Shown here piece by piece: positions 55,600 through 64,000 of a stretch of DNA of 64,000 bases (positions are counted from its first letter, which is position 1; each line of letters begins with the position of its first letter). Under the pieces are notes generated by a model that saw nothing but the letters and a program-made list of their open reading frames with translations, made no database searches and was not told where the DNA came from. The translations under genes and the position numbers were made by a program. Source of the DNA: Heliocidaris tuberculata (taxonomy: Eukaryota > Echinodermata > Echinoidea > Camarodonta > Echinometridae); the NCBI GenBank assembly GCA_025618425.1, contig CM046833.1, forward strand, positions 37,391,274 to 37,455,273, written 5' to 3'.

Positions 55600-55820
55600 T
55601 GGTATGATGATGATGAGGATGATGAGGATGATGAGGGGAGGATCCAGGATTATGTAAAAAGGGGGGCACAAATCTCAGGAAATTTTCTGACAACCAAAAT
55701 TTTTCCTCCAAAATTCTATAATAAGCAAAAAAAAAAGGTCATTAGGTCTAAAAACTTTGCATGGTTTCAAAAGGGGGGGGGGGGAGGGGGAGGGCCGAAG
55801 GTACCCCCCAAATCCGCCAC

Positions 55821-55855
<35 letters not shown>

Positions 55856-56131
55856 ATTATTATAACGATAATGTCAATATGGATAAGGACTGTTGATGAT
55901 GATGGTGGTGGTGGTGATGATGATGATGATGATGATGATGAAGATTGTTATTTTGGTAATAATGATGAAGGTGGTGATGGTGATGAAGGTTATAATGATG
56001 AAGATGATGATGATGATGATGATGATGATGGTAATAATTATGATGGTAAAGATGATAATTACTGTACATGTAAGGATGATAATAATGATGATGACAGAAG
56101 TAATAATGATGATGGTAGTAATGATGGTTAC
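55600..56131. repeat. (GAT)n / (ATG)n simple-repeat block
   Basis: Interrupted GAT/GGT trinucleotide repeats, with (TGA)n at 55820-55850 and 55905-55940. Asp-, Met- and His-rich frames on both strands follow the repeat and are not proteins. Confidence 0.92.
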
Positions 56132-56477
56132 ATGTCGTTTTTTGGAAGGTTCATAATTTCAAAGGTTCGTTTTTCCGAAGGTTCGTATTTCCGAAGGTTC
56201 ATTACTCCAACGGTTCAATACTCCAACGGTTTGTTACTCCAACAGTTTGTAATTCTGAAAATAAAACAGGGTTCATGATTCCAAAAATGAAAACGGGTTT
56301 ATCCTTACAAAGGTTTGTAATTCCGAAAAGTTATGTAGAGCTCTATTGCATTTTCGGAATTAGGAACCTTCGGAATAATGAACCTTGGGAGTAATGCATC
56401 AAATGTTCAGACTTATGAACCCTATTTCATTTTCAAAATTATGAATCTTCGGAAAACGAACCTTCCGAAAAACAACT
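56132..56477. mobile_element. Inverted-repeat element of TTCCGAAGGTTCG motifs in the GAT block
   Basis: Left part GTCGTTTTTTGGAAGGTTCA with repeated TTTCCGAAGGTTCGTATT and CTCCAACGGTT phrases; right part read backwards GTTGTTTTTCGGAAGGTTCG, TTTTCCGAAGATTC. Lies between two halves of the trinucleotide repeat (GAT/GGT repeats resume at 56497 after about 20 C), so it inserted into the microsatellite. Short iterated motifs suggest it expanded internally. Confidence 0.65.
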
Positions 56478-56496
56478 CCCCCCCCCCCCCCCCCCA

Positions 56497-57632
56497 TAAT
56501 GATGGTGATGGTAGTAATGATGATGATGACAATCAGAGGACGGACAATAGATATTCAATGGATCAGAATGATAAGTATGATAATGATAATCACAATTATG
56601 ATAATGACAATGATCCTGATAGTGATTATTACAATGAGATTCAACTCAGAGCCATATCTGAATACATATATCCAAAGTTTGTAACCAATGTGCAATTTTC
56701 AAAAAGCTGCAATTTTCAATTTACTGCTTAAATAAAGAAGAAATTCAGTTTCACATATCACATTTCATCTTCATATCCTATCCTTATAACGAAATCTCCT
56801 CTGAAATGTGGTTGCAGTCAGCTCATATATTTGCCATTAACATCCCCCCCCCCCCCCCGTTACAATTCTCCTAAATGCTAACTTATTCATGCCATGTATC
56901 CAATAACACAAATATTCACTCCCAGTCACCTCCGAAACTCTGCATATGCCACTCAAAAAATTGCAAGCCGATTCTAAAAAAATGTGTTAATAAGTCGATC
57001 GAGCTCTTCATAATACATTAACACACACATATACTTTATAGCACAGGTGAGTCACATGTTGAATTCATCAATTTTTTCCTCTCTATTTTCCCCCATTTTT
57101 TTTATTCAGAAAGAGGAACCTCCTGTCACGGAAGAGTGAAAGTATGGGGGGGAAAAAATTCCCCCTCTTCTTGAAACACCGTCGCGACGAAATTGATACA
57201 CCGGTTTGTCCGTGGGCAAAATCATCAATTTTTTTGTCTCACTGAATCGGCCATTCACGCTAGGTATGTCATGATTATGAATAGCGGCAGAGCGGAATGA
57301 GCAGGTCGCTGGCATGGCGGTGAGGGGGGGGGGGTGGCATACTTAACCACGACCTATTGCTCTCTCGCTATCGCATGGCCTGATTCCGGGGTACAATATT
57401 GCAGCCCGACAGAGTTGCATCTACACTTGTCTCTATGCTTTTAACATTATACACCCATCATTTTAACGTACAGAAATTTTTTGTGGATGACAGGGACACA
57501 GACGTTTTCATGATTTGTTATTTCACAATAATTTAATGGGCCACATTTGTTTGCACATGCATTGCCAGCAAATTTTTGCATGTTGCTGAATTTGTGGCCA
57601 TACGACTATTCGCAAAATTCATGAATATAGAA
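56497..57632. other. Continuation of GAT repeat, then unique sequence
   Basis: GAT/AAT-type repeats to about 56640, poly-C at 56846, then unique DNA. A decayed copy of the TTCGCG palindromic element (compare 15138) lies at about 57560-57632 (TGTGGCCATACGACTATTCG, CAAAATTCATGAATA). Frame 57106-57315 (minus) has no known domain. Confidence 0.45.
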
Positions 57633-57863
57633 CAAAAGTAGTCAAATGATATTGTCAGGATTATGTAAACACACCCATTGTCCATTTGTGCCTGTTCGAC
57701 AAGGCACAATAGGGAGCTTGCAAGGTATTTGTGTAATTAACACATGAATGGCAGCCATATAGCCCAGATACTTAACAAGCTCCTCTCTTATGTCTTGTCA
57801 AACAGGTGCAGATGGACAATGGCTGTGTTTACATAATCCTGACAATATCATTGACTACTTTTG
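57633..57863. mobile_element. 231-bp foldback hairpin element
   Basis: The left arm CAAAAGTAGTCAAATGATAT, TGTCAGGATTATGTAAACAC pairs with the right arm read backwards CAAAAGTAGTCAATGATATT, GTCAGGATTATGTAAACACA. Pairing runs about 105 bp per arm at roughly 85%. Starts at the broken end of a decayed TTCGCG-type element. Non-coding. Confidence 0.85.
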
Positions 57864-58075
57864 GGAAAGAAATACAATTTTTACAATTTAATAACTTATT
57901 ATTGAAATGATCATTTGACACTAAATTACACCTGAAGAAAGTAACCCTACTCAAAATTGTAATATGTAAATTTCACCTGAATTGAATGACACACTTTGGA
58001 GTTATAGAGGTTGTGATGCCAATAAATGTTTTTTCTCTACATCCATTTTGGGCAGCCAAGCTTGGTTTAGGGGCA

Positions 58076-58345
58076 CTTTGGTGTTTTTTCAGGGGCGTGT
58101 TACACCTCCTTCCCGATTGAAATTTTTGTCAGTTTTTATATTTTTGTAATGTACACCCATACTTCTTCCTTCTGACAAAATTTGGTCCATGTACCTTAAG
58201 AGGAAAATTTGCCCCAATTTTTAGGGGCCGTCTGACACCCCGACAGAATATTTTGTCAGTTTTTGTGTTATTGTAATATATAGTCATACACCTTCCTTCT
58301 GACGAAGTTTGGCGCATATGTTAGATGGGTTGAAATCGACCCGAC
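58076..58345. repeat. Tandem duplication, about 135-bp unit x2
   Basis: TTTTTGTCAGTTTTTATATT, then TGTAATGTACACCCATACTTC and CTTCCTTCTGACAAAATTTGG, is repeated as TTTTGTCAGTTTTTGTGTTA, TGTAATATATAGTCATACACC and CTTCCTTCTGACGAAGTTTGG. Diverged copies. Confidence 0.75.
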
Positions 58346-58515
58346 TTTGGGGCCCTTTCGTGGGGCCCTTTTGTGGGGCTCTGGGTGCTGAACTCGGCGG
58401 ATTCGTTAGAACTGACAAAGCTTTTTTGTGAATGACATGGATGGTCTGAGTAACATTAAGGGGTAAAATCTCATGAAATGGGGTGACTATTTCCAGGACA
58501 GGCTCCTGGCATTTT

Positions 58516-58585
58516 TGTTGAGAGCAAGAAGGGAGTTAACTCTGTGTCAAAGTATATGAGTTAATGCCCTTCTGACTCTAACTTG
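58516..58585. repeat. Hairpin element, copy 7 (diverged tips)
   Basis: GTTGAGAGCAAGAAGGGAGT, TAACTC pairs with GAGTTAATGCCCTTCTGACTCTAAC. Inner arms well kept, CGTCTG/CAGACG tips lost. Confidence 0.68.
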
Positions 58586-58600
58586 CAAAGTTTTTATTAC

Positions 58601-58818
58601 CAGAGGTGATATTCTGAGATTTATTTTATCTTGATTTTAGTGAAATGATTTTGTCCACTCACAGCGCATCATTGGTGAATGACTGTGCAAAAATGGCTGC
58701 GTAAGGGGAGGTCATCTGCGCAAACAACAATGAAATGTTGATATTTGAAATTTGTTATGACAAATAAAATCTTGTCGCTAAAATCAAGATAAAGTATTTC
58801 TCAGAATACCACCCTGAG
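58601..58818. mobile_element. About 218-bp MITE with GGTGATATTCTGAGA tips
   Basis: Left CAGAGGTGATATTCTGAGAT, TTTATCTTGATTTTAGTGA; right read backwards CAGGGTGGTATTCTGAGAAA, TTTATCTTGATTTTAGCGA. Arms of about 45 bp. Non-coding; superfamily unassigned. Confidence 0.78.
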
Positions 58819-58819
58819 C

Positions 58820-59714
58820 TCAAGATTACCTTACTCTCCCATCACTACACATTCTTATACAGGGTTCACTTAGGGCACTGAATTACATACAATTCAGGAG
58901 CACCAGATGATTTCTCAAGAAATCTGAGTAGTGTGGATGCACCTGCTAACCCACTTGCCGGAGGTACAAAGGAATGCACATGCCTTTCAAATTCCTTTGT
59001 TGCCAGGTTATGAGTAATAACGCATCAATCGGCGATTTGGCAATGTCACTTCAAATGACATGGATGTCACTATCGCTGCAACAGCAAGCAGCGTGTTTTC
59101 GTAATTCGGTGAGATGGCGGGGAAAGATTCTGACAGACTCATAAAGAGATGGAAGAATTATTGGAAGGGGGACTGCTGGTATCTAAGCTTTCGGACCTTG
59201 ACCAAAACTATATTGATGAAACATTTCGTATCTATTTCAAATTGGAATCTTCTATTATAGATGCAGTTCCCCTTTATAAAAGTGATTTGTTGGTCTCACT
59301 TTAATCTGCGATGCTCAAAAGTTTAAATTTCTTTTATGAATACAATTGTCAAAATCATCTAAAACCACAGATGCAAGACCAAATAACAAACAGTGGAGTT
59401 TGAAGGTTTTTTACAGACAATGCGTCATATACTATTTTCCTTGGGAAAAAGTTGTATCTGCAAGTAACTACTATTTGACCATGTACAAGCAAATGCTGCA
59501 TTGCAAATACTGCATGAGCAAATACTTTGCCATACACAGATGAAATGAATTCAAATTGGAAGTAAGTAGTTTCACCGCCACACAAGAAAGGAAAGTAAGT
59601 CTATATCTACCATAGATAACCCCTGTGCTATATGTGACCTATCACCTCAAAATGACCAGTATATTTCCAGAAGTTTTATTTTTTCTTTCTTTCTTTTGTT
59701 TTGTGTATTTTTCC
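58820..59714. other. Unique sequence, no gene seen
   Basis: No recognised feature. Confidence 0.45.
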
Positions 59715-59715
59715 A

Positions 59716-60480
59716 ATGATACAACTTGTAGGTTACTCCCGTTTAACCCGTTCAAAAAAATCATGTGTGTTTCCTAAAAGCAATCAATAACATATATTTG
59801 GGGTAATTATGTATTTTCCACATTTGCTTCAATGTAGGTTTTTCTTCTGGATAGTAGTTCTGAGCCTTTAAGTCACATTTCTTGAAGTGAGCCCTTCTGT
59901 GAAATTTAATTTAATAAACCAGTCAAGAACTTTTTTTATGTGCCATGCAGGTGAATAGCCTCTTAATAAATTGAAGCAATACACTATTGCTGATTTACAT
60001 GTATGAGTTCTTCTACATCAACATTAGATAACCAATTCACAACACTATATTACCCAATGGCCCAAAAGCACTAATACTGGAATTCATTTCTCACTTTTGC
60101 ATATTTAGTGAAACTATAATTTTTAAGCTTTTTGATGATACAGACTACTTGTAGTTTACTCCAATTCAATCCTCTTAAATACAAGTATCAAGTTAGATCA
60201 ATCAATGACATTTTTTTGCAGTATAAATACCCATTTTGCACATTTGCTACAATGTACGATTTTCAAATTGTAATAGTGCTTATGAGCCATTAAATCACAT
60301 TTCATGAAGTGAGCTCTTCTGTAAAATTCTATTGAGTAGCCAGTCACTTTTTTTGTTCCCCATGCAGATTGAAGGTACACAATATTACTGATGCTCAAGA
60401 AGTACAAGCAAGTCTACATCAATATAAGATAACCAATTTGCTAACTCTGTATGTATTGTTTTAAACATTCAAGCTGACCT
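59716..60480. repeat. Diverged tandem duplication of about 415 bp
   Basis: The order TACAACTTGTAGGTTACTCC, AATCAATAACAT, GCTTCAATGTAGG, CATTTCTTGAAGTGAGCCCTTCTGT, CCATGCAGG in 59716-59990 recurs as CAGACTACTTGTAGTTTACT, AATCAATGACAT, GCTACAATGTACG, CATTTCATGAAGTGAGCTCTTCTGT, CCATGCAG in 60140-60370. Non-coding. Confidence 0.75.
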
Positions 60481-61550
60481 CTGGCTTTAAATTTGCTTGC
60501 AGGAAGCACAAGCTGAAGAATTAAATGCAATAAATTGTCATTCACTGGGACAGCTGCGAGAATTAGGTGTTTTCTTTTTTTTCTCCCCTCAAAAAGAGGT
60601 AGCATTACTTCTAGTCTTGACTTCCAGCTGAGATGAATTATTCACAAACTCGATAAAACTTGCTTTACCAAGTCTGACGTATGTACCTGTAGACTAGCAC
60701 TCGCTATCCCTCCTCTTTTTAACAAGGGAGAGGGAAAGATAGTATGGGTTAGTCTACTTCTCCAGACCCCAAACTTGATCTAATGTATGTTGGTTGATAG
60801 GAGGAAAACTCTTTAAGTCTTGAAGCCAGGCAAGGACACTTTGTACCTTAAATCTTCATCCCACCCTTCTTTAAAACTAACAAAAAATGATGAAAGGGTA
60901 ATATGCATCATTATGCCAAGGCAACTAAATTCCGCTTAATGAAAAACGAATTTCATTTTTTACTTCCAAACCCATGGCGACAATTACTCCCATCTATTAT
61001 TGATCGCAGGGAAATGTTTTCGACAGTCCGACTGCCGTTCAATCAGGCGCAAATTACCACGTAAGTTGGGCAAATTGATATCGGGTGCGTTGTGCATACT
61101 GATGCATGCGTTCTCACTTGGTATATTAATGAAATATGTTTTTTGATTATTCTGTGTATTAGGTACAGGTTGCTCAAAGTAGCTTTCCATTTAAAAGCAA
61201 TATAGTTCATCATTTCTCATCCAATTTAGGAAAACTGTTTGCTTTATACATCAGCTTTTAAATACATAGATCAAATAAAATAGGGATCATTCCCATGTGC
61301 TGACCGAGATGCAAGGTTACTGGCTTAGAAATAATCATTTCTGCATTCATGCACTTGCGAGGATTCTGTACCTGTCGTAATAAATTGCAGGGCTTAAAAC
61401 TTGCATCTAGGCTATTTGAAGAGAGTGTGCTTAAATTGCAAATCAGAGATAAATGTTTTTTGCCTCTAAAATCAGCTTATGACAACTGTTAATTTTAAAG
61501 CGACCTCGTTACTCATCCCCTATATCTGTCAAATTATTTATTCTCTCCTT
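60481..61550. other. Unique sequence, possible regulatory DNA
   Basis: No gene. 60890-61130 is unique and balanced in composition, with GCTTAATGA and similar TAAT-core sites and CCATGGCGAC. A cis-regulatory role is speculation. Confidence 0.35.
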
Positions 61551-61553
61551 TCT

Positions 61554-61592
<39 letters not shown>

Positions 61593-61977
61593 AATCTACA
61601 TTGCATCTTCCTCTTACTCCATTAATGTTCTTTTAGATCTTTTTTCTTTCTTTTTTACTCAATTTGTTTGTTTGTTTTTTTTTCTAATTCAGCCTCACTT
61701 GATATCCCTTTATCTTTTCCCCTAATACCTTTCTCTTTCTGTTTTAGGTGAGTCCAAGCTATTGTGTCCCATATGTTACAGACCACATCTAACATAATTA
61801 GTACTATTCATGATTGTATTAAGAAAATAGCTCTACTATACGTCACGTAGGTGGTATCAGTTACACGTTCATAAACCCATAATACTTGTTAACGTAATAG
61901 ACATCAAAATCACCAAATTCAGTCCCTTGGACTACATAGTTTCCTTGTTTCTATATTTCCCAGTAATACTTCATTCT

Positions 61978-62003
<26 letters not shown>
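61551..62003. repeat. CT microsatellites flanking unique DNA
   Basis: (CT)n at about 61555-61585 and 61979-62003; the stretch between is pyrimidine-rich then unique, with no gene. Confidence 0.8.
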
Positions 62004-62008
<5 letters not shown>

Positions 62009-62013
62009 CATCT

Positions 62014-62090
62014 CGTCTGTTGAGAACCAGAAGGGTGTTAACTGTGTGTTAAAGTATATGAGTCAATGCCCTTTTGGCTCCAAACAGACG
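62014..62090. repeat. 77-bp hairpin element, copy 8
   Basis: CGTCTGTTGAGAACCAGAAG pairs with CTTTTGGCTCCAAACAGACG, inner arms GGTGTTAACTG and GAGTCAATGCCC. Flanked by ATCT on both sides (62010-62013, 62091-62094). Directly follows a (CT)n(CAT)n tract. Confidence 0.85.
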
Positions 62091-62094
62091 ATCT

Positions 62095-63282
62095 CTTCAT
62101 ATTTCTCCGTCCTTCTAGTTTTGTTTACATCATGACTACCTATATCAATTCATCTCAATTTCTTCCTTCTCTTCTCATTTTTCTTTTTTTTTTTTCTTGA
62201 TCTCTCTTAAGTCATCTTGTTTTTTTCACTATTCCTCTCTTTATTTTCCAAATTCCCCACATTTTCCATTAATCTATCCATCTCTGCTATTCAATCTTTC
62301 ATTCACTCTCTCTCTCTCTCTCTCACTCTGTCCTTCTCCACCAACATGTACACAGCTGTCTATCCCAATGGCTCTCCCAAATTCTTTGCCTTGATTCATC
62401 TTATTTATCTCCTCTTTCTCTTATAGCTCTTTCTATCTTTTCTTCTTTTTTTTTTAATACTTTTCTATCAATCTATCCCCTTTGCCAATCCATCACTTTC
62501 TCCACCATCTAAACATGTATCCATCTGCATGACTCTTTACCCACATCATAAAACAATCAATATAAGGCCGACGGTAAATATGTCAAATTCATTCTTGAAC
62601 AACTGCTATTGACAAGATACTTTGCCTTTCCACCCAACGTGTGAATATATGTAGATACTTTGAAAGTTGATGCTGCGTAACCATGGCGATGCCATATCAC
62701 CGGGAATCAACTTCTAGCCATTTCACGCAACTATATCCAACCTCGGGATTTTTGACAAACGTAAGCTATCGCGCCTGACTCCCAAGGATCGATACGTTTG
62801 TGTTTCGGTTACTTAGAATGGCTCAAAAAGGCTGGCTGGAATGCTGTTTACAGGCCGGCTGGATAGATAGATCGACGCGCTTGTGGTTTTCATTGAAAAA
62901 ACAGCAAGTCCATTCTTAAAGCTGGCTTTTAAAGCTGGATTCGAAGAAAAATCACAAGAAAATAAAGTTTACCACCCAAAATAGTTGAACAAACGGAACA
63001 AATGAGAGTAAGGAGGGACAACAAACACCAAAAGAAATGAGGGATCTCTCTTTGACGATATCATTTTAACCTGCTGGCTACTGAATTACCTTATTCCCAT
63101 ACGCATAGTACAGGAACCATCCAGTTCCAGTGGGTCAAATAAAATCTTAATAGTGCTGGCTTTCTGCTTCCATATTTTTTTTTTTGATCCTGCATTCCCC
63201 AATCTGTTAGATAAGAACAGGTGAATATGGGGAGTTAAACCTACATTGTAAGTTGGTTATCAGTATCTTTCTTCATATCTGC
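62095..63282. other. Pyrimidine-rich then unique sequence, no gene seen
   Basis: Scattered CT runs to about 62560; after that no feature recognised. 62570-62830 is balanced in composition and unique. Confidence 0.45.
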
Positions 63283-63284
63283 CT

Positions 63285-63514
63285 AATAGACCGCTTCGGT
63301 AATGTATGCAAATTTTATACATACTGTACCTTTCAAACAAAGGTTGTTCTTGACAACCTGAAAGCTTGCCGGACATAGCAACAAGTAATGTATGCAAACT
63401 GGATTCCAAGCATTGAGGCTCATTTATAATATGCAGGTTAATGGAATAGCTCGTCACTACGTGCTCAGAGAAGAAGTGTGCATAAATTTGTATACATTAC
63501 AGAACCGGTCTATT
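63285..63514. mobile_element. 230-bp TIR element with AATAGACCGGTTCTGTAATG tips
   Basis: Left AATAGACCGCTTCGGTAATG, TATGCAAATTT; right read backwards AATAGACCGGTTCTGTAATG, TATACAAATTT. About 31 bp of TIR with four mismatches. TAATGTATGCAAA also recurs inside near 63386. Non-coding. Confidence 0.78.
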
Positions 63515-63568
63515 CTTTATAGTGGTTAATTATCTATTGATTACTGGACAAAAAAATAACCTTCACGT

Positions 63569-63718
63569 CCTACCAGGTACCCACTTACACACCTGGGTGG
63601 AGAGAAGCAATGCAGATAAAATGCCTTGCTTAAGAACATAAGTGCCGTGCCGGGGATTGAACACACAACCTTTGCATCCTTCGATCAATTGTCTGAACCA
63701 CTCCACAACGACACCTCG
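63569..63718 (-). repeat. tRNA-derived SINE, minus strand
   Basis: Read on the minus strand: GTCGTTGTGGAGTGGTTCAG (A-box-like TGTGGAGTGG), then GGTTGTGTGTTCAATCCCCG (B-box-like GTTCAATCC), then the body TTAAGCAAGGCATTTTATCT, GCATTGCTTCTCTCCACCCA and GGTGTGTAAGTGGGTACCTG. The body is the widespread echinoderm-type SINE sequence, shared with the split fragment at 42572-42895. Not a functional tRNA. Confidence 0.78.
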
Positions 63719-64000
63719 TACTATAGGCTGCCCCTTTTTATTTTTGATAATTTCTTCAAATGGCGCCCTCTGATAGGAAGTTGGTGAGCATCCCTGAATG
63801 AAATATCAAGGAAGGCTGATTCAAAGGTGATGAAGTTGACTGCCAAACCATACAAATCACCAGAAATCCTCATCACAAACCCTACTATCCTTTTTAATTT
63901 AAACACGGAACATCCCAACATGGCAGTCAAGAAGGACCACTACCAGACGAAACACCCTACAAAATATTCCATGTATTAGTCATGAACGGCGCGTATTTGA
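63719..64000. other. Unique sequence, no gene seen
   Basis: The minus-strand frame at 63721-63930 shows no recognised domain. The window ends in unique DNA. Confidence 0.45.

Noticed and set aside
55757..56278. Asp-rich 173-residue acidic protein
   Set aside because: It is the translation of a (GAT)n block; other frames and the minus strand give Met-rich and His-rich strings of the same kind.
5168..63514. CRISPR-like arrays
   Set aside because: Tandem arrays here have no unique spacers of constant length and the sequence is clearly eukaryotic.

Overview
This window looks like repeat-rich intergenic or intronic DNA from an invertebrate deuterostome, most likely an echinoid (sea urchin). That assignment is inference. 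It rests on pervasive (CT/GA)n tracts, many TACATGTA motifs, tRNA-derived SINEs with an urchin-like body, a CR1/L2-type retrotransposon fragment with a TTGAA-repeat tail, and a very high density of short inverted-repeat DNA transposons. I found no intact host protein-coding gene. The only convincing protein-coding homologies are two transposon remnants: a THAP zinc-finger domain with one in-frame stop (8777-9057) and the C-terminal half of a reverse transcriptase (34198-35154). Most long open frames come from CT/GA microsatellites, the (ATG)n block or tandem repeats.

Layout. 1-7 kb: unique AT-rich DNA, four terminal-inverted-repeat (TIR) elements and a telomere-like minisatellite (6.13-6.89 kb). 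8.46-9.96 kb: a TTAA-flanked, THAP-encoding element that fits the Kolobok superfamily. 10-14 kb: CT tracts, the first of two elements with perfect 9-bp target duplications, and a 17-unit GA minisatellite. 14-19 kb: 76-77-bp hairpins, a palindromic element, and a tandem array of hairpin units split by a TTAA-inserting element. 19-30 kb: CT/GA tracts, nested TIR elements, a 254-bp tandem duplication and a 521-bp foldback. 30-39 kb: nested elements, the retrotransposon fragment and a degenerate satellite carrying a nested insertion. 40-49 kb: two tandem-repeat elements of pearl/Helitron-like architecture (tandem units, then (GGAC)n, then a terminal hairpin) and a Harbinger-like element inserted in a SINE. 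49-64 kb: more TTAA elements and foldbacks, a (GAT)n block, hairpins and a second SINE.

The main biological content is layered transposition. At least three insertions interrupt an older recognisable repeat and leave the expected target duplication (18256-18744, 35984-36547, 42599-42872), which fixes element ends and relative ages. The least explained family is the 76-77-bp hairpin, present at eight to ten dispersed sites plus one tandem array, with a nearly fixed size and apparent 4-bp target duplications. All alignments were done by eye.
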